Shown here: positions 8,042 through 16,495 of the stretch, piece by piece | Position numbering within the stretch: the first letter of the stretch is position 1 | How the letters are laid out: each line of letters starts with the position of its first letter | DNA from: Halovenus sp. | Lineage (GTDB): Archaea; Halobacteriota; Halobacteria; Halobacteriales; Haloarculaceae | Reading direction: 5' to 3' | DNA: 35,070 nucleotides | NCBI GenBank assembly: GCA_028275025.1 | Contig: JAQCNM010000181.1 | Location: 1-35,070 of the forward strand | Translations under genes and position numbers: made by a program | Notes under the pieces: model-generated | The model's database searches: none | Told to the model about the DNA's origin: nothing | Seen by the model: only the letters and a program-made list of their open reading frames with translations

Positions 8042-9994
8042 ATGGGAGACACCGCGGAGGACAACACGAGCGTCGGTGCCGACGCGGGGGTGGCGGCCCC
8101 GGTGCCGTCGGAGATTCCGACGCCAGCGGCAGTCTGTTCCGGGGACGACGTCACGGGGTACGTTGTCTGGCACCGGAAACACCTCCGCACCGACGACCAG
8201 CGGGCACTCGCTCAGGCGGTCGCCGACGGTGACGTTGTCTGCCCGCTTTTTATTTTCGACCCGCAGTTCTACGAGGCGGGTGGGCTGGCGTGTGACGCCC
8301 GTCTGCGCTTTCTCCACGAGGCGGTCACGAGTCTCGACAGACTGTACGCGACGGTGCCGGCAGAGACCGTCACACGGGGGTCCCGGGGCCGACAGTCCGG
8401 AACGGGACCACAGCAGGCGCCGACAGACACGCTCGAACGGGCGGGGTCGCCAGGGCTGACAGTCGGGTACGGCGACCCAGTCGGACTGCTCTCCCGGTTC
8501 GTCGACCGGGGCTGGTCGGTCGTCACGATGGCGACACCGACCAGTCGGTACGGGAAACGCCGGGACGAGCGGGTCCGAACGGTCTGTGGAGACAGTATCG
8601 AGTTCGTCTCGGGTGACGGACTCGTCCGGGGGGTAGAGTGGTCCCGGACAGACTGGCAGGACCACGTGACGTCGTGGCTCGACGGAACACAACAGACACC
8701 CGACTGGGCGGAGCAGGCAACGAGACATCTCGTCATCGACACGCCCGTCAGCCCGGCGAGGGTCGACAGGTGGTTCGAGGTCGAACCGACGAAGTCGAAG
8801 GTCCCTGCGGGGACACACCAGCAGGCGGCGGAGCGTCTGGACGGCTTCACCGACCGGATCCGCTCGTACCCGGAGCGGATCTCCGCGCCACAGGATGCCC
8901 GTGGCGGGACCAGCGGGCTGTCACCGTATCTCAACTTCGGCCTCCTCTCGGTGCGGCAGGTGTACCAGTCGGTCACCGCACGGGCCCCCTCGTGCCGGGG
9001 GCGTGAGATGTTCACCGACCGGTTGTTCTGGAATCTCCACTACAACCAGAAACTGGTCGACTGGCCTGGGTGGACAGAACAGGCGGTCAACCCGGTGCTC
9101 GAGGGGTTCAACGAGGACAACCACGACCCGGAGCTCGTGGCGGCGTGGAAACGGGGCGAAACCGGGTTCCCGATGGTGGACGCGGCGATGCGCTGTCTCC
9201 GGCAGACCGGCTGGTTGAACTTCCGTATGCGGGCGATGGGGGCGTCGTTTTTTACACACATCCTCCAGCAGCCGTGGTGGATCGGGGCCGAGTGGTACCA
9301 CCACCACCTCGTCGACAGCGACGTCGCTATCAACTACACACAGTGGCAGAGTCAGGCGGGGCTCATCGGTAAACCCGCCCAGCGGGTGTACAATCCACGC
9401 AAGCAGGTCCGCGACCACGACCCCGACGGCGAGTGGATAACGGAGTGGGTGCCCGAACTGGCGCCGCTACCGAGCGAGTATCTCGACCGGCCGGAGCGGG
9501 CACCGCTCGCGGTCCAGGCAGAACACGGCGTGGCCATCGGCGAGGACTACCCCCGGCCGGTGGTGGCGTTCGAGGCACGACGGGAGTCTTTCTGGACGCG
9601 GTACGAGCGCCACCGTCCCGAGGCTGCGCGTGCACTCGCCCGACCGGAGATCGCAAAGCGGGCGTCGTTCTCCGGAGGGTACGCGGCCGCCCGTGCCATC
9701 GCAAACGATGCAGAGCCAGAGAGTGCAGACGCCGTCCAGCAGTCTCTTGCCGATGTCGGCGACAGGAAGTCGGTCGACACCGGGTCGGCGGGGCCGCCAG
9801 CAGAGGAGTCGGAGGCTGTCCCAAAGACCGGGCCGGCCGACGACGTGACACGACCCACCGGTGCCGGGAAGCGTGCCGGGGAGCCCTCGCCGGACGACCG
9901 CGCGGCGGTCCCGGAGCGAGAGGATGACACGGGAAAGAGAGGAGAGAGAGCAGAGAGCGAGGGTGAGCAGACGAGACTCCCGGAGTTCGACTGA
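8042..9994 (+). CDS. phr: Cryptochrome/photolyase family protein with long C-terminal tail
   Basis: 'YVVWHRKHLRTDDQRAL', 'LFIFDPQF', 'LSPYLNFGLLSVRQV', 'DRLFWNLHYNQKLVDWPGW', 'TGFPMVDAAMRCLRQTGWLNFRMRAMGASFF'; about 120 aa low-complexity tail ending QTRLPEFD. Confidence 0.88.
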   Translation: MGDTAEDNTSVGADAGVAAPVPSEIPTPAAVCSGDDVTGYVVWHRKHLRTDDQRALAQAVADGDVVCPLFIFDPQFYEAGGLACDARLRFLHEAVTSLDRLYATVPAETVTRGSRGRQSGTGPQQAPTDTLERAGSPGLTVGYGDPVGLLSRFVDRGWSVVTMATPTSRYGKRRDERVRTVCGDSIEFVSGDGLVRGVEWSRTDWQDHVTSWLDGTQQTPDWAEQATRHLVIDTPVSPARVDRWFEVEPTKSKVPAGTHQQAAERLDGFTDRIRSYPERISAPQDARGGTSGLSPYLNFGLLSVRQVYQSVTARAPSCRGREMFTDRLFWNLHYNQKLVDWPGWTEQAVNPVLEGFNEDNHDPELVAAWKRGETGFPMVDAAMRCLRQTGWLNFRMRAMGASFFTHILQQPWWIGAEWYHHHLVDSDVAINYTQWQSQAGLIGKPAQRVYNPRKQVRDHDPDGEWITEWVPELAPLPSEYLDRPERAPLAVQAEHGVAIGEDYPRPVVAFEARRESFWTRYERHRPEAARALARPEIAKRASFSGGYAAARAIANDAEPESADAVQQSLADVGDRKSVDTGSAGPPAEESEAVPKTGPADDVTRPTGAGKRAGEPSPDDRAAVPEREDDTGKRGERAESEGEQTRLPEFD

Positions 9995-10085
9995 GACCGG
10001 TGGCGGTGTTTCCGAGCCGGCCAGCACCGTCACGGCCGGATCAGAACACTGTTGGGAGAGACCGTCGGGTTGGGACGACGACCGG

Positions 10086-11594
10086 CTACAGGTCGTACAG
10101 CCGTTCGAACTTCTCCCTGACGTACTCGGTAAAGTACTCGGCTGTCAGCGCCTCGCCGGTGGCCTCCTCGACGAGTTCCGGCGTGGTGTAGCGTTGTCCC
10201 TGACGGTGGACACGCTCGCCCATCCACTCCTGAATCGGGTCGAACTCCCGTTCGCGAACGAGCGTGTCCACGTCGAGGTCCTCCCGGATAGCGGCGTTTA
10301 GCTGTGCGGCGAGCACACTGCCGATAGTGTACCCGTGGAAGGCCGCGAACCCGCTGGTCCAGTGGATGTCCTGCAGGCAGCCCTCGCTGTCGGTCTCTGG
10401 CACCACGCCGAGATACTCGTCCATCTTCTCGTTCCACACCTGCGGAATCTCCCCGGCGTCGAGATCACCCTCGACGAAGCGCCGGCCGAGCTCACAGCGC
10501 AGGATGATGTGCATGTGGTAGGTGAGTTCGTCAGCCTCCACCCGGATGAGGTTGTTCGGGTCGACGCGGTTGACGGCCTCGTACGCCTGCTGGACCGTGA
10601 GGTCGTCGTGGCCGTCGACGTGTGAGTTGAACGTCGGGAGAAACTGCTCCCAGAACGGTCTGGTCCGACCGATGTGGTTCTCCCAGAACCGTGACTGTGA
10701 CTCGTGGACACCCGAGGAGCGGGGCTGGCCGAGCGGTGTGCCGTACGCGTCCTGCCGGAGACCGAGCTGGTAGCTCGCGTGGCCGTACTCGTGGATGGTC
10801 GCGGTCAGGGCGTCGAGGGGGTCTGTCGGCTTGAACCGTGTGGTCACACGGGCGTCGAACTGCGTTCCGGCCATGAACGGGTGTGGCGCTGTGTCGAGAC
10901 GACCGCGGTCACGGTCGTAGCCGAGCACGTCGAGAACTGCCTCGCTGAGCGCCCTCTGGTCGGCCTCCGGGTACTCACCCTCCCAGGGGTCGGCGAGGTC
11001 GGTCTCCGAACGACGTATCTCCTCGATCAGCGGCGGGAGCTCCGAACGGAGTGTCTCGAAGATGTCCTCGATGGTCTCGATTGGAACGTACGGGTTGCTG
11101 TCCTCGTACAGCACCTCGTAGGGGTCGGTTCCGGGGTCGACGTGGCCGGCCCGCTCGCGCTGGAGGTCGCGGAGCCGCTCCAGTCGGGGTGCGAACCGGT
11201 CGTAGTCGTCCTCGGTCTTTGCCTCCCGCCAGACCTGCTGGTTCTCGGAGCCGACCTGGCTGAGTTCCTCCGTGAGGTCGGCGGGCACCCCCGTCTCGCG
11301 CTCGTAGGCACGGCGGATCTCGCGGACGTTCGCCGCCTCCGCGCCGGTGAGTGTCGACTCGTCGATGGCGTCGAGCCAGCTCCCGACCTCGTCGTCGACG
11401 AGCAGTTCGTGGATGGTCTTCGAGATGGCACCTTGCTGTTTGGCCCGGGCCGGTGTGCCGTCCGTCGGCATCACCACCTGCTCGTCCCAGTGGAGGTGCA
11501 TCGCCGCGTCACCGAGGGTCGTTATCCGTTTGTTCCGCTCGAGTAACTGCTCGTACGGTGTCGGTGTGTCGCTGTTGGTCTCTGTCGTTGCCAT
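10086..11594 (-). CDS. M32 family carboxypeptidase (Taq-type metallocarboxypeptidase)
   Basis: 502 aa; zinc motif 'IHEYGHASYQLG' (HExxH), 'GVHESQSRFWENHIGR', N-term 'LGDAAMHLHWDEQVVMP' typical of M32. Confidence 0.92.
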   Translation of the reverse strand: MATTETNSDTPTPYEQLLERNKRITTLGDAAMHLHWDEQVVMPTDGTPARAKQQGAISKTIHELLVDDEVGSWLDAIDESTLTGAEAANVREIRRAYERETGVPADLTEELSQVGSENQQVWREAKTEDDYDRFAPRLERLRDLQRERAGHVDPGTDPYEVLYEDSNPYVPIETIEDIFETLRSELPPLIEEIRRSETDLADPWEGEYPEADQRALSEAVLDVLGYDRDRGRLDTAPHPFMAGTQFDARVTTRFKPTDPLDALTATIHEYGHASYQLGLRQDAYGTPLGQPRSSGVHESQSRFWENHIGRTRPFWEQFLPTFNSHVDGHDDLTVQQAYEAVNRVDPNNLIRVEADELTYHMHIILRCELGRRFVEGDLDAGEIPQVWNEKMDEYLGVVPETDSEGCLQDIHWTSGFAAFHGYTIGSVLAAQLNAAIREDLDVDTLVREREFDPIQEWMGERVHRQGQRYTTPELVEEATGEALTAEYFTEYVREKFERLYDL

Positions 11595-11906
11595 ACCTCC
11601 TCATGGGAGACCAGCAAAATAACCCCCACGCCGCACGACGGGTGAACCGGGCACCAAACGGCCCGAGACTCCGAGAAAGCTGGTCACAGCCTGCCCGCGG
11701 GGTCACGGGCCGGGCGCGACAGTTGAGCCGGGGGGTCGTCGCCGGGGTCGAAGGTCTCTCTCGCTCGGGTGCACGGTCTCGGGGTGGTCGACGAGCCGGC
11801 GGTAGGTAAAAAAGTATCTGACGCGGAGTACCCCGCCGGGACCCCGGAGAGACACAAGACGCTTGCACGCAGACCGACGACAGTTGTATCACGGAGTTCC
11901 GATACT

Positions 11907-12284
11907 GTGACCCAGGATGGAGCGGAGACGGCGGTGGACGAGAACAAACCGGAAGCGGTGAACGAGAACAAATCGGAAGCGGAGACGAGAGAGGACGAAC
12001 CGGAAGCGGTGAACGAGAACAAATCGGAAGCGGAGATGAGAGAGGACGAACCGGAGACGGAGGGAGACGACGGGTTTCTGAGTGACTACGTGGTGTACGT
12101 AGTCGGGGGGTCTATCATGCTCTCGGTCGCCTGGCTGGCACTCCCCTTACTCGGACTCGGCGCGATCTACGCGGGCAACCGACTGCGCGAAGACGAGGGA
12201 AAGAAGGTGAGTGCCGGTGTGCTCATACTGGGCGGGGCGGCCCCCGTCGCGCTCTGGCTCGCAGTACGTCTCCAGGGGCTGTAG
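11907..12284 (+). CDS. Small membrane protein with acidic repeat N-terminus
   Basis: ORF 11769-12284; GTG start near 11907 (VTQDGAETAV...) is my best guess, exact start uncertain. Two hydrophobic segments 'YVVYVVGGSIMLSVAWLALPLLGLGAIYAG' and 'AGVLILGGAAPVALWLAVRL'. Confidence 0.65.
   Translation: MTQDGAETAVDENKPEAVNENKSEAETREDEPEAVNENKSEAEMREDEPETEGDDGFLSDYVVYVVGGSIMLSVAWLALPLLGLGAIYAGNRLREDEGKKVSAGVLILGGAAPVALWLAVRLQGL
11949..12050 (+). repeat. Perfect-period tandem duplication, 2 x 51 bp (one mismatch)
   Basis: Unit 11949-11999 'ccggaagcggtgaacgagaacaaatcggaagcggagacgagagaggacgaa' repeated at 12000-12050 with only c->t in gagacgaga/gagatgaga; in frame (17 aa PEAVNENKSEAExREDE). Confidence 0.95.
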
Positions 12285-12307
12285 CGTATCGACCCGAGGC
12301 GTGAGGG

Positions 12308-14383
12308 TCAATCGTCGAGAGTCCGCTCCGGGTCGTATGTGGCGAACCACTCGTCGAGTGTTTCGAGGCGATGGATGGCCCGGTCCGGGTCACCGATGTT
12401 GTGGTGTTCGTCCGGGTAGACCACGAGCTTCGCGTCCACACCCTGCTTGCGGACACTGACGTACAGCTGTTCCGACTGGGTCGGTGGACAGCGGTCGTCG
12501 TTCTCGCCGGCGGTGAGCAACAGCGGGGTCTCGATGTTCCCGACGTCGGTGATAGACGAGGCCGCCTCGTACGCGTCGGGCCGCTCCCAGGGCAGACCAA
12601 AGTCGGCCTCGAGCCAGTTGTGTGAGTCGTCGGTCCCGAACGACGAGCGCATGTCGTAGATACCGTGCTCGGCGGCAGCCGCCGTCCACCGGCTGTCTCT
12701 CGTGACGAGGTAGCCGGTGTTGACACCACCCTGTGAGAACCCGGTCGGGAACAGCCGGTCCGGGTCGGCCCAGCCGCGGTCGACGACCTCGTCGACAGCC
12801 GCGAGCAGGTCCGTGACCTCGAGGGTGCCCCACTCGCCCTTTAGCGACTCACAGAACGCCCGACCGTAGGAGATAGAGCCGTGGTAGTTCACCTTCAGGA
12901 CAACGTAGCCCCGCGAGGTAAAGTACTGGTCCTGAAAGCGAAAGCCCGGTGTGTCATGAGCCATCGGTCCGCCGTGGATATCGAGCACGAGCCCTCGGGG
13001 GTCCGGCTCCGCGGGGTCGAACCCGGGCGGTGTGACCGCGAGTGCCTCGACGGTCTCCTCGCGTGCACCTGTAAACTGCAGGCGGTGGGTGGTCGGGGCG
13101 GGATGTGTCTCGTGAAACGAGGTGTTAAGCGTGGTCAGCCGTATCCGCGGGCTCTCCGGTCCGCCGTCGAGGTCACCGGTGTCGACCGCGTGGAGATCGC
13201 TCCCGCCGGCGGTCGAGAACTCGACCGCGACCGTCCCGCCGGCGTGGTCGAAGACACCCACCGACTCGTCGCGGTCCTGTTGTCTGAACGTTCGCTCGGG
13301 CCCGGTCTCGGTGTCGAACCGGGCGAGCCGGGTCCAGCCCTCGTCGCTGATCGGCGCGAGGAGCTCTGTCTCGCTCACCCACGCCGGCCCGCGGAGTGTC
13401 CGGTCCAGCCCCGAGGAGACCGGCCGGTAGCCGCTCTCGTCGGTGACGAACAGGTCGAACGGCACGTACAGGTTGTCCGGCTGGCGACCGGTAAACGCGA
13501 GCCGGCCCACGGGGCTCCAGGTCGGGCTCCCGGCGCTGAGTTCGCTGTCTGTCACCCGTGTGCGGTCCGCGCCGTCGGGTGCGATGGTGTAGATGTCCCG
13601 AACGTAGTTGTCGTCCGGTCGGTCGGTGTGGTTGGCGACGAACGCGATGCGGTCGTCGGGTCCCCAGGCGGGGCTCAACCCGCCCTGCACGCCGTAGCCG
13701 CCGTTGTTTGCCGCGTCCAGTCGCTCCGTCTCGCGGGTCGCCACGTCGACCACGAACAGGTACGTCGTCACCTCGTCGAGCCAGCCCTGACCGTCGGCCT
13801 TGTGCTGGAGTCGCTCGACCTCGATCGGTCCACCCTCTTCGCGCTGGTCGAGGTAGCTCTGTTCCTCGTCGGTCGGGTCGCGTGCCGCAACGACGACCCG
13901 CTCGCCCGCCGGCCCCCAGTCGAACTCCGAGACGCCCTCGGACTGTGTCGTGATCTGCCGGGCGTCACCGCCGAGCTCCATGTCGAACGCCCACACCTGC
14001 GGTGTTGGCTCGCCCTGGTCGGACCCGCCTTCCCCGTCGGCCTCGTCGTCTCCCGACACTCCCTCCCCGTCGTCTCCCGATACTGCCTCACTCTCGTCGC
14101 GGCCGACCCGGAGTGCTGGGTCCCGCTCCCGGGTGGCGACGAACCCGAGCTGTGAGCCGTCGGGGCTCCAGGCGGGGCTGCTCGCGTCCGAGGCGCGGGT
14201 CAGCCGGTGTGGCTCCCGCGAACCGTCGGCGGGAACGACCCAGAGTGAGACAACAGACTCGTCAGTCTCGGGGTCGCGCTCGCGTGTCAGCAGCGCTACC
14301 CGTTCGCCGTCTGGGGCGACCGCCGCGTCGGTGAGCCGTGTGAGGTCGTAGAGCGCGTCGGCCCGTGTCGGGGTCTGTGTCAT
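12308..14383 (-). CDS. S9 family peptidase (acylaminoacyl-peptidase/prolyl oligopeptidase type)
   Basis: Internal start MTQTPTRADALYDLTRL at 14383; WD40-like Tol/PD repeats, 'DIHGGPMAHDTPGF', 'GFSQGGVNTGYL' nucleophile elbow, 'DEHHNI' catalytic His. Confidence 0.9.
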   Translation of the reverse strand: MTQTPTRADALYDLTRLTDAAVAPDGERVALLTRERDPETDESVVSLWVVPADGSREPHRLTRASDASSPAWSPDGSQLGFVATRERDPALRVGRDESEAVSGDDGEGVSGDDEADGEGGSDQGEPTPQVWAFDMELGGDARQITTQSEGVSEFDWGPAGERVVVAARDPTDEEQSYLDQREEGGPIEVERLQHKADGQGWLDEVTTYLFVVDVATRETERLDAANNGGYGVQGGLSPAWGPDDRIAFVANHTDRPDDNYVRDIYTIAPDGADRTRVTDSELSAGSPTWSPVGRLAFTGRQPDNLYVPFDLFVTDESGYRPVSSGLDRTLRGPAWVSETELLAPISDEGWTRLARFDTETGPERTFRQQDRDESVGVFDHAGGTVAVEFSTAGGSDLHAVDTGDLDGGPESPRIRLTTLNTSFHETHPAPTTHRLQFTGAREETVEALAVTPPGFDPAEPDPRGLVLDIHGGPMAHDTPGFRFQDQYFTSRGYVVLKVNYHGSISYGRAFCESLKGEWGTLEVTDLLAAVDEVVDRGWADPDRLFPTGFSQGGVNTGYLVTRDSRWTAAAAEHGIYDMRSSFGTDDSHNWLEADFGLPWERPDAYEAASSITDVGNIETPLLLTAGENDDRCPPTQSEQLYVSVRKQGVDAKLVVYPDEHHNIGDPDRAIHRLETLDEWFATYDPERTLDD

Positions 14384-14552
14384 AGATTGGATGGTACCCC
14401 CGCGCTGATAGTTCTTGCTCCTCCAGCGGCCACCTGTCGTCGGAGAGACAGTACGAACCGGCGTCTGCGCGGAAGAACAGTCCGGCAGGGCTGTCTGTGG
14501 ACCACGGGAACGTCCCGTAGCGCTCTTGTGGCTGGCCTGGGCAGATGTTCGC

Positions 14553-15368
14553 ATGGGTGAGCTACGTCCGGAGGAGCGGTCACCGGAGCCGGTGACCGTC
14601 GACGCGATGGCGACCGACCTGCGCGGACTCGGCGTCGACACCGGCGACACGGTGCTCGTTCACGCGTCACTCTCGTCGTTGGGGTGGGTCTGTGGTGGCC
14701 CACCGGCGGTCGTCGACGCAGTGAAACAGGTCGTCACCGAGGCTGGAACGGTCGTGATGCCGACACACTCACCCGCGTACATGGAGCCGAGTAACCTCGA
14801 CAACCCGCCGGTTCCGGACTCCTGGCACGAGTCGATCCGGGCACAGACACCGCCGTACCGCCCGGCCGTCACCCCGACACAGGGGATGGGGGCCGTCGCC
14901 GACTGCTTTTGCTCGTACCCGGGGGTCGAGCGGAGCGCACACCCGACAGTGTCGTTTGCCGCGTGGGGTGCCGAGGCGGCGCTCGTCACCGACGGCCACA
15001 GCCTGGAGAACGGTCTCGGCGAGGACTCCCCACTCGCCAGGGTGTACGACCTCGACGGGACGGTGCTGTTTCTCGGCACCACCCACGCGACCAACACCTC
15101 ACTACATCTCGCGGAGTACCGGGCCGACCTCGACATAGGCACGTTCGAGCAGGGAAGCGCGGTGCTGGTCGACGGCGAGCGCGAGTGGGTCTGCTGGACA
15201 GAGCTCGACTACGACGACAGTGACTTTCCCGACTGTGGGGCGGCGTTCGAGGCCGAACACCCCGATGCCGTCGTGAGCGACACCGTCGGGACCGGCGACG
15301 CGGTGTGTCTCGAACAGCGGCGTCTCGTCGACTTCGCGACCGACTGGTTCGAGCGCAACCGGGAGTGA
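14553..15368 (+). CDS. AAC(3) family N-acetyltransferase
   Basis: Start MGELRPEERS at 14553; 'GDTVLVHASLSSLGWVCGGPPAVVDAVKQVV', 'GTVVMPTHS', 'GMGAVADCF', 'RSAHPTVSFAAWG', 'GEDSPLARVYDLDGTVLFLGTTHATNTSLHLAE' match the AAC(3) fold family. Confidence 0.88.
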   Translation: MGELRPEERSPEPVTVDAMATDLRGLGVDTGDTVLVHASLSSLGWVCGGPPAVVDAVKQVVTEAGTVVMPTHSPAYMEPSNLDNPPVPDSWHESIRAQTPPYRPAVTPTQGMGAVADCFCSYPGVERSAHPTVSFAAWGAEAALVTDGHSLENGLGEDSPLARVYDLDGTVLFLGTTHATNTSLHLAEYRADLDIGTFEQGSAVLVDGEREWVCWTELDYDDSDFPDCGAAFEAEHPDAVVSDTVGTGDAVCLEQRRLVDFATDWFERNRE

Positions 15369-15426
15369 GCGGTGTATCGACCGTCAGCCACGGGCTATCC
15401 TGTTGTCCGGTCTGGCACCCACGGGC

Positions 15427-16395
15427 TCACGGGGAGAGACCGGCCAGTTCCTCGGCGATCAGGTCGTACGCCGGCTGTGTGCCGTCGAGTGCGACCGGGT
15501 CGGCGACCATCGTGAAGAAACCGTGTATCAGCCCCTCGAAGTTGCGGTATGTGACCGGGACACCGTCGGCTGCAAGCGCCTCGGCGTAGGCCGCACCGTC
15601 GTCACGGACCGGGTCGAACCCGGCGGTCAGCACCGTCGCGGGCGGCAGCCCCGAGAGGTCCCGGCACAGACGCGGCCAGGCGTAGACGTTGCCCTCCTGG
15701 ATGCCGTCCGAGAGATACAGTTCGTGGTACCAGTCGGACAGTTCGGCCGTCAGAAAGTACCCCTCGGCGTTCTCCTCGTAGGCCGCCGTGTCGGTGACGT
15801 CACCGGTGACCGGGTAGACGAGCATCTGGTGTGCGATGTCGGGTCCGTCGCGGTCCCGGGCGAGCAGCGCGGTCGCGGCGGCGAGGGTTCCACCGGCGCT
15901 GTCGCCGGCAACGACCAGTCGGTCGGGGTCGGCCCCGAACGTGTCCGCGTTCGAGGCCGACCACTCGACGGCCGCGTAGCAGTCACGGAGACCGGCGGGA
16001 AACGGGTGTTCCGGGGCGAGTCGGTAGTCGACGCTGGCGACCGGGCAGTCCGTCTCCGCCGCGAGTTTCCGGCAGGCGGCGTCGTGGGTGTCTACGCTTC
16101 CGGTGACGAACCCGCCGCCGTGGAAGAACACGACGAACGGGCGTGACCCGTCGGCTGTCTCGTGGGGGTCGTACACGCGAACCGGGAGCTCCCCCGCCGG
16201 CCCCTCGATACGCCGGTCGGTGACAGAGGAGAGCTCGATATCGACGGAGACGGCACCGAACGTCTCGAACAGCGAGCGGGCCTCGGCCGGCGGGAGCTCG
16301 TGCATCGCCGGGGTGTCGAGACTGTTGTACAGGCTGAGAAACGACTGGACGTCCGGGTCGGGGGCCCCGGCACGGCCGGGGTCGAACTCTGACAT
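15427..16395 (-). CDS. Alpha/beta hydrolase, hormone-sensitive-lipase-like esterase
   Basis: Start MSEFDPGRAG at 16395; 'FFHGGGFVTGSVDTHD' (HGGG), 'VDYRLAPEHPFPA', 'VAGDSAGGTLA' (GDSAG). Confidence 0.9.
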   Translation of the reverse strand: MSEFDPGRAGAPDPDVQSFLSLYNSLDTPAMHELPPAEARSLFETFGAVSVDIELSSVTDRRIEGPAGELPVRVYDPHETADGSRPFVVFFHGGGFVTGSVDTHDAACRKLAAETDCPVASVDYRLAPEHPFPAGLRDCYAAVEWSASNADTFGADPDRLVVAGDSAGGTLAAATALLARDRDGPDIAHQMLVYPVTGDVTDTAAYEENAEGYFLTAELSDWYHELYLSDGIQEGNVYAWPRLCRDLSGLPPATVLTAGFDPVRDDGAAYAEALAADGVPVTYRNFEGLIHGFFTMVADPVALDGTQPAYDLIAEELAGLSP

Positions 16396-16467
16396 GACCG
16401 CCAGTACGAGACAGCGGTGCAAAAATCCGGGCGGTCACGGAAACGACCCGGCGAGGAGTCACAGCCC

Positions 16468-16475
16468 TTTTTATA
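16468..16475 (+). promoter_or_regulatory. TATA box of a probably leaderless maeB promoter
   Basis: TTTTTATA centred about 24 nt upstream of the ATG at 16496. Confidence 0.65.
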
Positions 16476-16495
16476 CGCGAGCGCACATTCTCTGC

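Noticed and set aside
14040-14095. Repeat-like gtcgtctcccgac tract inside the S9 peptidase
   Set aside because: Short acidic GDD-rich loop coding repeat (SGDDGEGVSGDDEADGEG), ordinary for haloarchaeal surface loops.
12881-14155. 424-aa plus-strand ORF
   Set aside because: Antisense to the S9 peptidase; no domain features.
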